Source of the DNA: Vibrio sp. PID17_43
GTDB taxonomy: Bacteria > Pseudomonadota > Gammaproteobacteria > Enterobacterales > Vibrionaceae
Assembly: GCF_002608565.1 (NCBI RefSeq)
Contig: NZ_LIXM01000007.1
Location: 1-64,000, forward strand
DNA length: 64,000 bases
Direction of reading: 5' to 3'
Shown here: piece by piece, positions 47,012-59,314 of the stretch
Position numbering within the stretch: position 1 is the stretch's first letter
Layout of the letters: the number at the start of each line of letters is the position of its first letter
Translations under genes and position numbers: made by a program
The notes under the pieces: generated by a model
Database searches by the model: none
What the model was told of the DNA's origin: nothing
The model's input: only the letters and a program-made list of their open reading frames with translations

Positions 47012-47875
47012 ATGACAGATAAAAATAAGTTGCCGAATGAGGGGCCAACTCTCTACATCGTACCGACGCCAATCGGAAATTTAGCGGATATCACTCAACG
47101 TGCTATCGAAGTTCTGTCGAATGTGGACATCATTGCCGCTGAGGATACTCGACATACAGGCAAATTACTGTCTCACTTCAATATCCAAACCAAAACCTTT
47201 GCGTTACACGATCATAATGAGCAGCAAAAAGCACAGGTACTGGTTGAAAAGCTACTTTCAGGTCAGTCCATTGCACTGGTCTCTGACGCTGGTACGCCGC
47301 TAATCAGCGATCCAGGATACCATTTGGTGACAAAATGTCGTCAAGCGGGCGTAAGAGTTGTGCCGCTTCCCGGTGCATGTGCGGTTATCACCGCGTTAAG
47401 TGCATCTGGTTTGCCATCGGATCGCTTCAGCTTTGAAGGCTTTCTACCACCGAAAAGCAAAGGTCGTAAAGATAAGTTTCTTGAGATTGCTTCAGTTGAG
47501 CGCACTTGTATTTTTTATGAATCGCCACATCGTATTTTAGACTCTTTACAAGATATGTTAGACGTTCTTGGGCCAGATAGGGAAGTGGTATTAGCTCGAG
47601 AGTTGACGAAAACCTTTGAAACCATTCAGGGAATGCCACTTGGTGAGTTGATTGGGTGGGTAAAAAGTGACGGCAACCAGCAACGTGGTGAGATGGTGCT
47701 TTTGATCCATGGATATCGTGATTCTAGTGAAGAAACGCTACCGGATGAAGCGACTCGTACACTGGGTATTTTGACCAAGGAGTTGCCTCTTAAGAAAGCG
47801 GCGGCCTTAGCGGCGGAAATCTACAACCTAAAGAAAAACGCGCTATATAAGTGGGGGTTGGAACATTTAGGCTAA
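47012..47875 (+). CDS. rsmI: 16S rRNA (cytidine1402-2'-O)-methyltransferase RsmI
   Basis: 2'-O-methylates C1402 of 16S rRNA, while RsmH (encoded less than 1 kb downstream) N4-methylates the same base. 287 residues (E. coli 286). Tetrapyrrole-methylase fold: [63 protein letters not shown] and FYESPHRI are all conserved. Divergent from lpoA, as in E. coli. Confidence 0.96.
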   Translation: MTDKNKLPNEGPTLYIVPTPIGNLADITQRAIEVLSNVDIIAAEDTRHTGKLLSHFNIQTKTFALHDHNEQQKAQVLVEKLLSGQSIALVSDAGTPLISDPGYHLVTKCRQAGVRVVPLPGACAVITALSASGLPSDRFSFEGFLPPKSKGRKDKFLEIASVERTCIFYESPHRILDSLQDMLDVLGPDREVVLARELTKTFETIQGMPLGELIGWVKSDGNQQRGEMVLLIHGYRDSSEETLPDEATRTLGILTKELPLKKAAALAAEIYNLKKNALYKWGLEHLG

Positions 47876-47904
47876 CCTCATTGAGATAGTCAGTTTCATT
47901 TTGC

Positions 47905-47938
47905 AAAAAGGGTTGGTGTGAGAGCATCGGCCCTTTTT
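47905..47938 (+). terminator. Terminator of rsmI
   Basis: AAAAAGGG (47905–47912) pairs with CCCTTTTT (47931–47938), and the stem extends inward through G·U pairs. A T-run ends the element. Confidence 0.65.
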
Positions 47939-48012
47939 CTTTGGCTGTTCATTTGTATTTGTCTAAAATATCGCCAATTGATTCATTCATTTCATCATAT
48001 CTGTGATCTCAC

Positions 48013-48041
48013 TAGACTCTGAGTGGATAACTCTATACAAT
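48013..48041 (+). promoter_or_regulatory. Promoter of rnpB
   Basis: TAGACT (48013–48018, 4 of 6) and TACAAT (48036–48041, 5 of 6) are separated by exactly 17 bp. The RNase P RNA 5' end predicted from its terminal helix is 9 nt downstream. Confidence 0.7.
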
Positions 48042-48049
48042 CCGCCCTT

Positions 48050-48443
<394 letters not shown>

Positions 48444-48450
48444 ATTCGAG

Positions 48451-48483
48451 ACCCATCACTACTTTGGTAGTGATGGGTTTTTT
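48451..48483 (+). terminator. Terminator of rnpB
   Basis: A perfect 12-bp stem (48451–48462 with 48467–48478) has a 4-nt loop and a six-T tail. Confidence 0.9.
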
Positions 48484-48491
48484 GCATTTTA

Positions 48492-48520
48492 TTGACGCAA
48501 ACCATGTCATTACCAATAAA
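48492..48520 (+). promoter_or_regulatory. Candidate promoter of the dcw cluster
   Basis: TTGACG (48492–48497, 5 of 6) is followed after 17 bp by AATAAA (48515–48520, 4 of 6). It lies 100 bp upstream of rsmH in the only gap between the rnpB terminator and the cluster. Confidence 0.4.
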
Positions 48521-48619
48521 CTTGGCGCTGAATCACGTCTAACTTTAGACTTGTGGTGGCGATGATGTGGGAAATCAGTACACTAAAGAATCGCTTCAAG
48601 ATCATTCAACGAGAAAGCT

Positions 48620-49570
48620 ATGACCGAAACATTTCAACATATCTCAGTGTTATTAAATGAATCCATTGATGGCTTGGCTATCAAACCCGACGGTATCTAT
48701 ATCGATGGAACATTTGGCCGTGGCGGTCACAGTCGAACTATCTTGTCGAAATTAGGTGAAAATGGTCGACTGTACAGTATTGATCGTGACCCTCAAGCGA
48801 TAGCTGAAGCGGGCAAGATTGATGATCCTCGTTTTACCATTATTCACGGACCATTCTCAGGAATGGCAAAGTACGCAGAAGAGTACGGTTTAGCCGGCAA
48901 AGTCGATGGGGTTCTTTTGGATCTTGGCGTGTCTTCACCTCAGCTAGACGATGCAGAGCGTGGCTTTAGCTTTATGAAAGATGGCCCGTTAGACATGCGT
49001 ATGGATCCAACTTCTGGCATCCCTGTCTCTCAGTGGTTGAGGGAAGCTGACCTTGATGACATCACTTGGGTGATTCGTGAGTTTGGTGAAGACAAACATG
49101 CACGTCGCATTGCTAAAGCCATCGTGGCATACCGTGAAAACGAAGAAAACGAGCCAATGGTTCGTACAGGTCAACTAGCAAAATTGATTTCAGATGCGGC
49201 ACCAAAGAGCTTTAAAGAGAAAAAGCACCCGGCGACGCGTGCTTTCCAAGCATTCCGTATTTACATCAACAGTGAGCTAGAAGAAATTGATACGGCACTA
49301 AAAGGTGCGGCGAGCATTTTAGCGCCTGAAGGCCGCTTGTCAGTGATCAGTTTCCACTCATTGGAAGATCGCATGGTGAAACGCTTCATTCGTAAAGAGA
49401 GCAAAGGCCCTGAAGTGCCACACGGTATTCCAATGACGGAAGCGCAAATCCGTGCGCTTGGTAGTGCGAACATGAAAGCCGTTAGCAAAGCGATCAAACC
49501 CACTAAGCAAGAAATTGAGCTTAACCCTCGTTCGCGCAGCTCTGTGCTAAGAGTTGCTGAAAAGCTGTAA
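48620..49570 (+). CDS. rsmH: 16S rRNA (cytosine1402-N4)-methyltransferase RsmH (MraW)
   Basis: N4-methylates C1402 in the decoding centre. 316 residues (E. coli 313). Conserved parts: [13 protein letters not shown], the SAM-binding [52 protein letters not shown] and [15 protein letters not shown]. First gene of the dcw cluster here. In E. coli mraZ precedes it, but no mraZ reading frame exists between rnpB and this gene. Confidence 0.97.
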   Translation: MTETFQHISVLLNESIDGLAIKPDGIYIDGTFGRGGHSRTILSKLGENGRLYSIDRDPQAIAEAGKIDDPRFTIIHGPFSGMAKYAEEYGLAGKVDGVLLDLGVSSPQLDDAERGFSFMKDGPLDMRMDPTSGIPVSQWLREADLDDITWVIREFGEDKHARRIAKAIVAYRENEENEPMVRTGQLAKLISDAAPKSFKEKKHPATRAFQAFRIYINSELEEIDTALKGAASILAPEGRLSVISFHSLEDRMVKRFIRKESKGPEVPHGIPMTEAQIRALGSANMKAVSKAIKPTKQEIELNPRSRSSVLRVAEKL

Positions 49571-49575
49571 TTGTT

Positions 49576-49893
49576 ATGACGAAATCCACTCCCAATCTTG
49601 CTAAGTTGATTGCAATAGATCTGTTTACTGTCGGTCGCTGGTCACTTGTGCTGATGCTACTGATATTCGCATCTGCGATGGGAGTGGTGTTTGCGACTCA
49701 TCACGCACGCCAAGCGATCACCGAGAAAGATCATACATTCGTTGAGCGTGAGCAGCTTGACAGTGAATGGCGCAATCTAATGTTAGAAGAAACCGCCCTC
49801 GCGGAACACAGTCGCGTCCAAGATCTTGCCAAAATCGATCTTGAGATGAAACGTCCCGATGGCGATAAAGAAGTGGTTATCACGCTAAAATGA
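49576..49893 (+). CDS. ftsL: Cell division protein FtsL
   Basis: Bitopic divisome protein of the FtsQLB complex. 105 residues (E. coli 121): cytoplasmic N-terminus, one membrane helix (about 21–40) and a periplasmic leucine-zipper-like coiled coil (about 42–95). Sequence conservation is low, as usual; the identification rests on topology and on position between rsmH and ftsI. It overlaps ftsI by 4 bp (ATGA). Confidence 0.93.
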   Translation: MTKSTPNLAKLIAIDLFTVGRWSLVLMLLIFASAMGVVFATHHARQAITEKDHTFVEREQLDSEWRNLMLEETALAEHSRVQDLAKIDLEMKRPDGDKEVVITLK

Positions 49894-51689
49894 TGGGAAA
49901 GAAAGCCAAATCTAAACAAGGAAACCCGAGTACTTCTGCTGTGAAAGAAAAAATTGCAACGGAGAAGCCGCAAGTTAAAAATGAAGCGGTCAGTACAGAG
50001 CCTGAGGCATTTTTAATTCGTTGGCGTTTTCATTTGCTATTGTTTTTTGTCTTTTGTGCTTTCGCCCTACTTGTGGGGCGTGTGGCTTATATCCAAATTA
50101 TCGAGCCTGATAATCTTATTAAGCAAGGCGATCTCCGTTCTATCCGTGTCAAGGCTATTCCGTCTGCTCGAGGTATTATCTCTGACCGCAATGGTGAGCC
50201 TTTGGCCGTCAGTGTCCCTGTGGAAGCCGTTTGGGCGGATCCGAAAACCATCTTTAAAGAAGGTGCGTTAGAGCAAACCCAAAGCTGGTATGCGCTAGCC
50301 GATGTACTTGGCCTCAATCGCCAAGGCTTAATTGACAAGATTAAACGCAACGAAAAGCGTCGTTTCATTTATCTTCAGCGCCAAGTCAGTCCTGCTATGG
50401 CCAAATATATTCGTGAGCTCAAATTGCCCGGCGTCGGTCTTAAGTCCGAATCTCGTCGTTATTACCCTGCAGGCGAAGTCAGTGCTCACCTAGTCGGCGT
50501 TACCGGTATTGATGGTCATGGTTTGGAAGGCGTTGAACGCAGTTACGATAAATGGCTAACGGGTGAGGCGGGCAAAAAGATCATTCGCAAAGACCGTTAT
50601 GGCCGAGTGGTAGAGAACATCGCACTTGAGGAGAAGCAAGAAGGTAAGCCGCTTAAACTCACAGTGGACCAACGTTTACAAGCGATTGCGTATCGTGCAA
50701 TCAAGCAGGCCGTTGCGGATCACCGGGCGACCTCCGGCTCTGCGGTGATGTTGGATGTTAAAACGGGCGCAGTGCTGGCGATGGTGAACGCGCCATCCTA
50801 CAACCCGAATAACCGCAGCGACTGGCAAAGCTACAAAATGCGTAACCGGGTCATCACTGACTCAATGGAGCCGGGTTCGACGATTAAGCCATTTGTGATT
50901 CTGGCCGCCTTAGAAAATGGAGTGGCAGATGAAAACACCATTGTGGATACCGGTAATGGTATTCTTCAGCTTGGTGGTAGCCGCGTACGTGATGTCTCTA
51001 AAGTAGGCAAAGCGAGCCTAACTCAGATCCTGAAAAAGTCGAGTAATATCGGTGTGACCAAGTTGGCAATGCAAATGCCAGTTGAAGCGTTGTTGGGACT
51101 CTATAGTTCAGTGGGGTTGGGGGAGCTTTCAGGTTTAAATCTAGTCGGTGAAGTGACGGGCATTTTCCCTAGCCGTTCACGTTGGTCTCCAATCGAACGC
51201 GCCACCATTTCTTTTGGTTACGGTTTGTCGATCACACCAATTCAGCTTGCTCATGCTTACGCGACCTTAGGAAATCTGGGTAAATATGAGCCTGTGCATA
51301 TGATTGAAAGTAATGATATGGGTATGTCGCGCCAAGTCGTAAGCCATGAATATGCTCGTCAGGTGCTTGATATGCTTGAAACGGTTACTCAAAAGGGCGG
51401 TTCAGCTCGAAGAGCGGCGGTGCCTGGTTATCGGGTAGGGGCAAAAACGGGTACTTCACGTAAAGCGAGTGCAGGTGGTTACAGTGATGAATACATTACT
51501 TATACGGCAGGCCTTGCTCCAGTCAGTGATCCCCGTATTGCACTTGTTGTTATCGTCAACGAGCCGCAAGGCGATGATTACTACGGTGGCTCAGTAGCGT
51601 CCCCCGTTTTTTCTGAAATTATGAAAGGTGCGCTGCAAATCCTGAACGTTGCGCCAGATGAAAATAAATTCCAGCCGCATGCTAAGTAG
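49890..51689 (+). CDS. ftsI: Septal peptidoglycan transpeptidase FtsI (PBP3)
   Basis: Class B penicillin-binding protein that crosslinks septal peptidoglycan with FtsW. 599 residues. Membrane anchor about 43–66, then the pedestal domain (RSIRVKAIPSARGIISDRNG) and transpeptidase. Active-site motifs are S330-T-I-K333, S384-S-N386 and K519-T-G521. Start by the ATGA overlap with ftsL; a second ATG follows immediately. 51 bp before murE. Confidence 0.97.
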   Translation: MMGKKAKSKQGNPSTSAVKEKIATEKPQVKNEAVSTEPEAFLIRWRFHLLLFFVFCAFALLVGRVAYIQIIEPDNLIKQGDLRSIRVKAIPSARGIISDRNGEPLAVSVPVEAVWADPKTIFKEGALEQTQSWYALADVLGLNRQGLIDKIKRNEKRRFIYLQRQVSPAMAKYIRELKLPGVGLKSESRRYYPAGEVSAHLVGVTGIDGHGLEGVERSYDKWLTGEAGKKIIRKDRYGRVVENIALEEKQEGKPLKLTVDQRLQAIAYRAIKQAVADHRATSGSAVMLDVKTGAVLAMVNAPSYNPNNRSDWQSYKMRNRVITDSMEPGSTIKPFVILAALENGVADENTIVDTGNGILQLGGSRVRDVSKVGKASLTQILKKSSNIGVTKLAMQMPVEALLGLYSSVGLGELSGLNLVGEVTGIFPSRSRWSPIERATISFGYGLSITPIQLAHAYATLGNLGKYEPVHMIESNDMGMSRQVVSHEYARQVLDMLETVTQKGGSARRAAVPGYRVGAKTGTSRKASAGGYSDEYITYTAGLAPVSDPRIALVVIVNEPQGDDYYGGSVASPVFSEIMKGALQILNVAPDENKFQPHAK

Positions 51690-51740
51690 TGTGCAGCAAA
51701 AAATGTTAAGAAAACCTGAGCTTAAGCTCGGAGAACAAAT

Positions 51741-53222
51741 ATGACCAAAGCCATCAGTATGGACGTATTGCTTTCCCCTTGGGTGGATTGCCCTAGCTTG
51801 TCGTCCGTCCTCGTCTCAGAACTAGAACTTGATAGTCGAAGAATTCAACCTGGTACAACATTTGTCGCCATTGTTGGCCACGTTGTGGATGGACGTAAGT
51901 TTATCCCAACAGCCATTCAGCAAGGCGCGAATGCGGTTATCGCTCAAGCCTGCGATGTAAAAACGCATGGTACGATTGAGATTATGGATGACGTACCCGT
52001 TATTTACCTCGATGCATTGGACAAATGCTTATCTCAAATCGCTAGTCAGTTGTATCACTATCCAAATATGGATCTGATTGGTGTCACTGGCACTAACGGT
52101 AAAACCACCATCACCCAATTGATTGCGCAGTGGATTGATTTAGTTGGTTCAAAAGCCGCTGTCATGGGCACGACGGGTAATGGTTTCCTTGATAACTTGC
52201 AAGAAGCCGCAAACACCACTGGCAATGCGGTTGAAATTCAAAAAACATTGTCTTCGCTCGCTGAGCAAAAAGCGCAATACACAGCGCTTGAAGTTTCTTC
52301 ACACGGTTTGATTCAAGGTCGTGTGAAAGCGCTGTCGTTTGCCGTAGGCGTTTTTACGAACTTAAGCCGAGATCACCTTGACTACCACGGTACGATGGAA
52401 GAATACGCCAATGCAAAGTTAACCCTGTTTACTGAACATCAATGTGAACACGCGATCATCAATGTTGACGATGTAGTCGGTGCTGCGTGGGCGAAGCAAT
52501 TAAGTAATGCACTTGCTGTGTCGTTGAAGCCCCATTGTGAGTTTGAGCAGGCTGTTTTTGCGAATCATATTGCTTACGCAGAGTCCGGCATTATGATTGA
52601 ATTTGATGGCAAGTTCGGTTGCGGTACGCTTCATGCCCCTTTGATTGGTGAATTTAATGCGGCAAATTTGATGTTGGCGTTCACAACCTTGTTGAGTCTC
52701 AATTTTGACAAGCAAGCTTTACTGGCAACAGCAGGCCAATTGCAGCCAGTGCTTGGTCGGATGGAGCTGTTTCAAGCCGATGACCGCGCTAAAGTGGTTG
52801 TGGATTACGCTCATACGCCAGATGCACTAGAAAAAGCACTGCAAGCGCTGCGTGTGCATTGCCAAGGGCAGTTGTGGGCTATCTTTGGCTGTGGTGGTGA
52901 CCGCGATGCAGGTAAACGTCCAATGATGGCAGAAATTGCTGAGCGTTTAGGCGATAAGGTGGTTCTGACCGACGATAACCCACGCAGTGAAGACCCTGTT
53001 CTTATCATGAAAGACATGCTAGCAGGGCTTGCTACACCTGCCGATGCGATTGTGCAGCATGATCGCTTTAAAGCACTTTCTTACGCTCTTGAGCATGCTT
53101 CTCCACAAGATATCATCCTGTTGGCTGGTAAAGGCCATGAGGATTACCAAATTCTAAATAGCGGAACCATTCATTACTCTGATCGAGAGTCCGCCATGCA
53201 ACTATTGGGGCTTTCATCATGA
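51741..53222 (+). CDS. murE: UDP-MurNAc-L-Ala-D-Glu:meso-diaminopimelate ligase MurE
   Basis: Adds the third residue of the peptidoglycan stem. 493 residues (E. coli 495). ATP loop [14 protein letters not shown] near 113–126. The DDNPRSEDP motif (about 415–423) is the signature of enzymes selecting meso-DAP rather than L-Lys, as expected for a Gram-negative. It overlaps murF by 4 bp. Confidence 0.97.
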   Translation: MTKAISMDVLLSPWVDCPSLSSVLVSELELDSRRIQPGTTFVAIVGHVVDGRKFIPTAIQQGANAVIAQACDVKTHGTIEIMDDVPVIYLDALDKCLSQIASQLYHYPNMDLIGVTGTNGKTTITQLIAQWIDLVGSKAAVMGTTGNGFLDNLQEAANTTGNAVEIQKTLSSLAEQKAQYTALEVSSHGLIQGRVKALSFAVGVFTNLSRDHLDYHGTMEEYANAKLTLFTEHQCEHAIINVDDVVGAAWAKQLSNALAVSLKPHCEFEQAVFANHIAYAESGIMIEFDGKFGCGTLHAPLIGEFNAANLMLAFTTLLSLNFDKQALLATAGQLQPVLGRMELFQADDRAKVVVDYAHTPDALEKALQALRVHCQGQLWAIFGCGGDRDAGKRPMMAEIAERLGDKVVLTDDNPRSEDPVLIMKDMLAGLATPADAIVQHDRFKALSYALEHASPQDIILLAGKGHEDYQILNSGTIHYSDRESAMQLLGLSS

Positions 53223-54583
53223 TTACCGTATCACTCTCTCAAATTGCTGACACCACTCGCGGTGAATTAATTGGTCATGATCTGACGATCGATTCTGTAT
53301 CGACCGATACTCGCACTATTGAACAAGGTGCGCTGTTTGTTGCCTTAGTTGGCGAACGTTTTGATGCGCATGACTTTTGTCAGCAAGCGGTTGAGTTGGG
53401 TGCCGGTGCGCTACTGGTGCAAAAACGTTTAGAGATAAATGTGCCTCAAGTAGTCGTGGTCGACAGTAAAGTCGCAATGGGTGAGTTGGCTTCATGGGTT
53501 CATCAATCTTGTCAAACGCCAACGGTGGCGATCACCGGTAGTTGTGGCAAAACGACAGTGAAAGAGATGGTGGCCAGTATCCTACAGTTGAAAGGTAAAG
53601 TGCTGTTTACTGCGGGTAACTTCAACAATGATATTGGTGTACCGCTCACGTTACTGCGCTCACAGCAAGACGATGATTACGCGGTGATTGAGTTGGGGGC
53701 TAACCATATCGGTGAAATTGCTTATACAACGCAGTTGGTTAAACCAGATATCACCTTGGTAAACAACGTGGCAGCGGCACATCTCGAAGGTTTTGGCTCT
53801 ATCGATGGCGTGAAGCAAGCTAAGGGTGAAATTTACCAAGGGCTTTCTTCTGGAGGGGTAGCGATTGTTAACCTCGATAGCAATGGTGAAGATAAGTGGC
53901 AAACTGTGTTGGCAGATAAAAAAGTCATTACTTTCTCGCCAACGAACACAGATGCCGATTTTTACGCGTCTAACATTGTGATGAACACAGCGGGTGAAGC
54001 AAGCTTTAACCTACATATCGCAGCAGATTCACAAGAAATTGAACTGTCTCTGGGTATCATAGGTCAGCACAACGTGGCGAACGCGATTGCGGCTTCTATC
54101 ATTGCGCTACAAATGGGAGCAACGTTAGAAGAGATTCGGGCTGGCCTTAAGCACTTAAACAAGGTTAAAGGCCGTGTTGAGGTGGAAGAGCTGAGCGATA
54201 AGATTAAGCTGATTGATGATAGCTACAACGCAAGCGTTCCAGCGATGAAGGCGGCGGTTGATTTGCTGGGGGCATTCCAAGGTCAACGTTGGTTGATTTT
54301 GGGTAATATGGCGGAATTGGGTGAGGAAAGTCTTGCACTTCATCGCCAAGTCGGGGAACATGCTGCCCCACAAAAATTTGAACATGTTCTCACGTATGGT
54401 GCAGACGCGAAGGTCATTAGTACACTTTGTGACGGTATCCATTTCGAGACCCATCAAGAAATGATTGACTACATCAAGCAGCATTTAGATCAAGCCGCTC
54501 CTGAGTGCCATACAATTTTGGTGAAAGGGGCAAACGGTGCTCGTATGTTTGAAGTCGCTGCTGCTTTGAAGGAGTATTATTAA
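53219..54583 (+). CDS. murF: UDP-MurNAc-tripeptide:D-Ala-D-Ala ligase MurF
   Basis: Adds D-Ala-D-Ala to finish the UDP-MurNAc-pentapeptide. 454 residues (E. coli 452). The ATP loop is [14 protein letters not shown] at about 103–116; [14 protein letters not shown] and [15 protein letters not shown] are family-specific. Overlaps murE by 4 bp and mraY by one base (TAATG). Confidence 0.97.
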   Translation: MITVSLSQIADTTRGELIGHDLTIDSVSTDTRTIEQGALFVALVGERFDAHDFCQQAVELGAGALLVQKRLEINVPQVVVVDSKVAMGELASWVHQSCQTPTVAITGSCGKTTVKEMVASILQLKGKVLFTAGNFNNDIGVPLTLLRSQQDDDYAVIELGANHIGEIAYTTQLVKPDITLVNNVAAAHLEGFGSIDGVKQAKGEIYQGLSSGGVAIVNLDSNGEDKWQTVLADKKVITFSPTNTDADFYASNIVMNTAGEASFNLHIAADSQEIELSLGIIGQHNVANAIAASIIALQMGATLEEIRAGLKHLNKVKGRVEVEELSDKIKLIDDSYNASVPAMKAAVDLLGAFQGQRWLILGNMAELGEESLALHRQVGEHAAPQKFEHVLTYGADAKVISTLCDGIHFETHQEMIDYIKQHLDQAAPECHTILVKGANGARMFEVAAALKEYY

Positions 54584-55665
54584 TGATTATTTGGCTTGCC
54601 GAGCTGCTACAGCCATACCTGTCTTTCTTCCGTTTGTTTGAATACTTGTCTTTTCGAGCAATATTAAGCGTACTGACTGCACTAGGCCTGTCTCTTTGGA
54701 TGGGGCCTATCATGATCAAGCGTCTTCAGATGCTACAAATTGGTCAGGTTGTCCGTAACGAAGGACCAGAATCTCACTTTAGCAAACGTGGTACCCCAAC
54801 GATGGGCGGTATCATGATTTTAGCGGCAATCTCTATCACGATTCTGTTGTGGGCTGATTTGTCCAACCCTTACGTTTGGGCTGTGCTGGTTGTGTTGCTT
54901 GGTTATGGCGCAGTTGGCTTTGTCGATGACTATCGCAAAGTGGTGCGTAAGAACACCGATGGTTTGATCGCGCGTTGGAAATACTTCTGGCAGTCATTGA
55001 TTGCGTTTGTTGTCGCTTTTGCACTGTACGCCTATGGCAAAGATACGGCTGCAACTCAGCTAGTGGTGCCATTTTTTAAAGACATCATGCCGCAGCTTGG
55101 CTTGATGTACATCATTCTGACTTACTTTGTGATTGTTGGTACCAGTAACGCGGTAAACCTAACGGATGGCCTAGACGGCTTGGCAATCATGCCAACGGTG
55201 CTGGTTGCGGCTGGTTTTGCCTTCATTGCATGGGCGACGGGTAACGTTAACTTCTCTGAATACCTACATATACCATACCTACCGCACGCTTCTGAGCTGG
55301 TTGTTGTATGTACGGCAATCGTTGGTGCTGGTCTTGGTTTCTTGTGGTTCAATACCTACCCAGCACAAGTATTCATGGGCGATGTTGGCTCACTAGCATT
55401 GGGTGGTGCTCTAGGGACCATTGCAGTTCTGGTTCGCCAAGAGTTGGTTTTGGTGATCATGGGTGGTGTATTTGTAATGGAAACGCTATCGGTTATCCTA
55501 CAGGTCGGTTCTTACAAATTGCGTGGTCAGCGTATTTTCCGCATGGCTCCTATCCATCACCACTACGAACTTAAAGGCTGGCCAGAACCTCGCGTCATCG
55601 TGCGCTTCTGGATTATTTCTATGGTTCTTGTTCTGATTGGTCTAGCGACACTGAAAGTGCGTTAA
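54583..55665 (+). CDS. mraY: Phospho-MurNAc-pentapeptide translocase MraY
   Basis: Transfers phospho-MurNAc-pentapeptide to undecaprenyl phosphate to make lipid I. 360 residues, as in E. coli, with ten membrane helices. Conserved sites: [31 protein letters not shown] (Asp pair), [26 protein letters not shown] and [12 protein letters not shown]. Confidence 0.97.
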   Translation: MIIWLAELLQPYLSFFRLFEYLSFRAILSVLTALGLSLWMGPIMIKRLQMLQIGQVVRNEGPESHFSKRGTPTMGGIMILAAISITILLWADLSNPYVWAVLVVLLGYGAVGFVDDYRKVVRKNTDGLIARWKYFWQSLIAFVVAFALYAYGKDTAATQLVVPFFKDIMPQLGLMYIILTYFVIVGTSNAVNLTDGLDGLAIMPTVLVAAGFAFIAWATGNVNFSEYLHIPYLPHASELVVVCTAIVGAGLGFLWFNTYPAQVFMGDVGSLALGGALGTIAVLVRQELVLVIMGGVFVMETLSVILQVGSYKLRGQRIFRMAPIHHHYELKGWPEPRVIVRFWIISMVLVLIGLATLKVR

Positions 55666-55715
55666 TCGCACTTTCCAATAACTTTCTAAGAATAACAGAT
55701 ACGGTGTGATCAAAT

Positions 55716-57029
55716 ATGGAACGTTGGCAAAACATACATAAGGTCGTCATTGTAGGGCTCGGTATTACCGGGCTCTCTGTCGTTAAACACCTAACAAAAA
55801 CACAGCCGCAACTGGCGGTTAAAGTCATCGATACGCGTGCTAACCCACCAGGTGCTGAGCGTTTACCTGAACAGGTAGAGTTGCACAGTGGTGGTTGGAA
55901 TAGCGAATGGTTAGCTGAAGCCGACTTGGTAGTGACCAACCCAGGTATTGCCTTAGCTACGCCAGAAATCCAAACAATAGTTGCGAAAAGCACACCTGTT
56001 GTTGGCGATATTGAGTTGTTTGCTTGGGCAGTAACGAAACCAGTTATCGCGATCACTGGCTCTAATGGCAAAAGCACGGTCACTGACTTGACGGGCGTGA
56101 TGGCGAAAGCCGCTGGACTAACCGTTGGCGTTGGCGGCAATATTGGAGTGCCTGCTTTAGATTTGCTAGAGCAAGACGCGGATTTGTACGTGCTTGAGTT
56201 ATCGAGTTTCCAACTAGAGACTACGTCGAGCCTGAAGCTTAAAGCCGCCGCGTTTCTAAACCTTTCTGAAGATCACATGGATCGCTATCAAGGCATGGCG
56301 GACTACCGACAAGCGAAGTTGCGTATTTTTGATAATGCCGAGCTAGCAGTCGTTAACCGTGATGACCAAGAAACCTACCCTGATAGTGACATGCCGTTGA
56401 TGACGTTTGGCACTGATGAGCGAGCTTATGGTTTGGAATCAGATGCCGGTCGCACTTGGTTGCTTGATCACGGCCAGCGTGTGATTGCTAGCGATGAGCT
56501 CAAACTGGTCGGTAAGCACAACTTGGCGAATGCCTTGGTCGTGCTCGCTTTACTCAAGGCCGCAGGTATTGACTATCACAAAGCGTTACATGCACTGAAA
56601 ACTTACACGGGTTTGACGCATCGATGCCAGGTGGTTGCGGATAATCGTGGCGTAAAATGGGTGAATGATTCCAAAGCAACTAATATTGCTAGCACGATGG
56701 CCGCACTTTCCGGACTAGAATCGAAGGGCAAACTGTATTTGTTGGTTGGTGGGGTTGGTAAAGGCGCAGATTTTTCGCCGTTAAAGCCTATCTTCACTAC
56801 GTTGAATCTGCAACTTTGCTGCTTTGGTACCGATGGTGATGCCTTTATGCCACTGCACGAATCGGCAACTCGTTTTGACAGCATGGAAGATGTGATTCAA
56901 CAAATATCTTCGCAGTTAAAACCTGGCGATATGGTGATGCTCTCTCCGGCATGTGCTAGCTTTGATCAATTCGATAACTTTATGGCAAGGGGCGATGCCT
57001 TCGCTAATCTTGCTCAAAAATACGCATAA
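55716..57029 (+). CDS. murD: UDP-MurNAc-L-Ala:D-Glu ligase MurD
   Basis: Adds D-Glu to UDP-MurNAc-L-Ala. 437 residues (E. coli 438). N-terminal [20 protein letters not shown] loop [14 protein letters not shown] (about 110–123), [12 protein letters not shown], and [16 protein letters not shown] in the C-terminal domain. It is 50 bp after mraY and 18 bp before ftsW. Confidence 0.97.
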   Translation: MERWQNIHKVVIVGLGITGLSVVKHLTKTQPQLAVKVIDTRANPPGAERLPEQVELHSGGWNSEWLAEADLVVTNPGIALATPEIQTIVAKSTPVVGDIELFAWAVTKPVIAITGSNGKSTVTDLTGVMAKAAGLTVGVGGNIGVPALDLLEQDADLYVLELSSFQLETTSSLKLKAAAFLNLSEDHMDRYQGMADYRQAKLRIFDNAELAVVNRDDQETYPDSDMPLMTFGTDERAYGLESDAGRTWLLDHGQRVIASDELKLVGKHNLANALVVLALLKAAGIDYHKALHALKTYTGLTHRCQVVADNRGVKWVNDSKATNIASTMAALSGLESKGKLYLLVGGVGKGADFSPLKPIFTTLNLQLCCFGTDGDAFMPLHESATRFDSMEDVIQQISSQLKPGDMVMLSPACASFDQFDNFMARGDAFANLAQKYA

Positions 57030-57047
57030 TTAAAGGTCACACATTTC

Positions 57048-58238
57048 GTGGTTTTAGGTAACGTTAAACGCAGCATTGGCACTTGGCTTAAGCATCCAGC
57101 ACCAGAGGCGCTCTTTGATCGTCAGTTGGTATGGATTGCGCTAGGTTTGATGTTAACTGGCTTGGTGATGGTGACCTCTGCATCGTTTCCCATCAGTTCT
57201 CGACTGACGGATCAGCCATTCCACTTTATGTTCCGTCACGCTCTATTCTTGGTCGTTGCCGTTTCAGCATCTTCGGTTGTCCTTTGTAAGCCCTTAGACT
57301 TTTGGTTTCGGAACTCTAAATACATCGTTGGGATATCGGTTGCACTGCTTGTCATTGTTTTAGTTGCAGGTAAGTCTGTTAATGGTGCTTCTCGATGGAT
57401 CCCCGTTGGACCAATTAATTTACAGCCGGCAGAGATTGCCAAGCTCTCTCTGTTTATGTTTATGTCTGGATACTTGGTTCGTAAACAGGATGAAGTTCGT
57501 CAGACATTCTTTGGTGGCTTCATTAAACCAATAATGGTTTTTACGGTATTTGCGGTATTACTCCTGCGTCAACCTGACTTAGGTACGGTTGTTGTGATGC
57601 TGGTGACCCTGTTTGGTATGTTATTTATCGCGGGGGCCAAGTTAACGCAGTTTTTGGCGTTAATGATTGCAGGGATAGTTGCTGTTGTAGGCTTAATTTT
57701 GATTGAGCCTTATCGTATGCGACGTGTCACGTCATTTCTTGACCCATGGGAAGACCCATTCGGCAGCGGCTATCAATTGACACAATCGTTGATGGCATTT
57801 GGCCGAGGTGAATGGTTTGGTCAAGGTCTGGGTAACTCGATTCAAAAATTGGAATATCTACCCGAAGCCCATACCGACTTTGTGTTCGCGGTGCTCGCAG
57901 AAGAACTCGGCTTTGCCGGCGTTGTATTGGTATTAATGCTGATCTTCAGTTTAGTGTTAAAAGCGGTTTATATCGGTAAGCGAGCCTTCGAAGCGGGCGA
58001 AATGTTTGGTGGTTATTTAGCATTTGGCATTGGTATTTGGTTTGCTTTCCAAACCTTAGTTAACGTTGGTGCGGCAGCAGGCATTGTGCCAACCAAGGGG
58101 CTCACCCTACCTCTGATCAGCTATGGTGGCTCAAGCCTATTAATCATGTCTATTGCAGTTGCCATATTGCTGCGTATCGATCACGAATGCCGTTTAAAGC
58201 GCGGTCAGAAAGAACAACAAGACGATGAAGAAAAATAA
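57048..58238 (+). CDS. ftsW: Septal peptidoglycan polymerase FtsW (SEDS family)
   Basis: SEDS glycosyltransferase that polymerises lipid II at the septum with FtsI. 396 residues and ten predicted membrane segments. Family landmarks: [20 protein letters not shown], the catalytic Asp region [34 protein letters not shown] and [14 protein letters not shown]. It starts with GTG at 57048 after AAAGG; the next in-frame ATG lies inside the first membrane helix and would shorten it. Its 3' end overlaps murG by 14 bp. Confidence 0.96.
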   Translation: MVLGNVKRSIGTWLKHPAPEALFDRQLVWIALGLMLTGLVMVTSASFPISSRLTDQPFHFMFRHALFLVVAVSASSVVLCKPLDFWFRNSKYIVGISVALLVIVLVAGKSVNGASRWIPVGPINLQPAEIAKLSLFMFMSGYLVRKQDEVRQTFFGGFIKPIMVFTVFAVLLLRQPDLGTVVVMLVTLFGMLFIAGAKLTQFLALMIAGIVAVVGLILIEPYRMRRVTSFLDPWEDPFGSGYQLTQSLMAFGRGEWFGQGLGNSIQKLEYLPEAHTDFVFAVLAEELGFAGVVLVLMLIFSLVLKAVYIGKRAFEAGEMFGGYLAFGIGIWFAFQTLVNVGAAAGIVPTKGLTLPLISYGGSSLLIMSIAVAILLRIDHECRLKRGQKEQQDDEEK

Positions 58239-59292
58239 ACGTTTGATGGTGATGGCCGGTGGTACTGGTGGTCACGTTTTCCCAGGCTTGGCCGTAGCGA
58301 AGCAGTTGCAACAGCAAGGTTGGGAGATTCGCTGGTTAGGTACCGCGGATAGAATGGAAGCGGATTTAGTGCCAAAACATGGCATTGAAATCGACTTTAT
58401 CAAAGTAAAAGGTCTACGAGGTCAAGGCGTTAAACGTCTTCTTGCGGCACCATTTCAAATTGTTAATGCCATCATGCAGGCTCGTGCTCACATGAAACGT
58501 TGGCAGCCAGACGCTGTGCTTGGCATGGGCGGTTACGTGAGTGGCCCTGGTGGTATTGCGGCTTGGATGAGCGGAATTCCTGTTGTGCTGCATGAGCAAA
58601 ATGCCGTCGCAGGTCTCACAAACCAATGGCTATCGAAAATCGCTAAGAAGGTGTTTCAAGCTTTCCCTGGCGCGTTTCCAAAAGCAGAAGTGGTTGGTAA
58701 TCCAGTACGTGAAGACGTAACCCAGCTCGATGCTCCTGCTGCACGCATGCAAGAACGACAAGGTCCAATTCGTATTCTTGTGATGGGTGGTAGCCAAGGT
58801 GCACGCATTCTTAACCAAACGCTGCCAGAAGTGATGGCAAAATTGGGCGATGATTACTGTATTCGTCATCAAGCGGGTAAAGGTTCCGCGGAAGAAGTGA
58901 ATGCGGCATACCAAGCGAATGGTGTGGCGAATGCAGAAGTAACAGAATTCATTGACGACGTAGCAGAAGCTTATGCATGGGCTGACCTTTTGGTTTGTCG
59001 TTCAGGAGCGTTAACCGTTTCTGAAGTATCAGCGGCGGGCGTGGGGGCTATCTTTGTTCCGTTTATGCATAAAGACCGTCAGCAAGCACTGAATGCAGAC
59101 CACTTGGTGGATTGTGGTGCGGCGAAAATGATTGAACAACCAGATTTAACCGTTGAGTCACTGACTCAGCAGATCCAACAATTGGATCGACAAGCTTTAC
59201 TTACAATGGCTGAGCAAGCGCGTGGCGCTGCAAAATTGAATGCTGACCGAGTTGTCGCACAAGCCATTGTTGCTTTGACCGAAAAGCGTTAA
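58225..59292 (+). CDS. murG: Lipid II synthase MurG (GlcNAc transferase)
   Basis: GT28 glycosyltransferase that adds GlcNAc to lipid I on the inner membrane face. 355 residues, as in E. coli. The glycine-rich [16 protein letters not shown] near residue 10 binds the lipid/diphosphate; [28 protein letters not shown] and [16 protein letters not shown] follow. The UDP-GlcNAc site is in [19 protein letters not shown]. Confidence 0.97.
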   Translation: MKKNKRLMVMAGGTGGHVFPGLAVAKQLQQQGWEIRWLGTADRMEADLVPKHGIEIDFIKVKGLRGQGVKRLLAAPFQIVNAIMQARAHMKRWQPDAVLGMGGYVSGPGGIAAWMSGIPVVLHEQNAVAGLTNQWLSKIAKKVFQAFPGAFPKAEVVGNPVREDVTQLDAPAARMQERQGPIRILVMGGSQGARILNQTLPEVMAKLGDDYCIRHQAGKGSAEEVNAAYQANGVANAEVTEFIDDVAEAYAWADLLVCRSGALTVSEVSAAGVGAIFVPFMHKDRQQALNADHLVDCGAAKMIEQPDLTVESLTQQIQQLDRQALLTMAEQARGAAKLNADRVVAQAIVALTEKR

Positions 59293-59314
59293 CGAATTAT
59301 TGAGAATAGAATTG

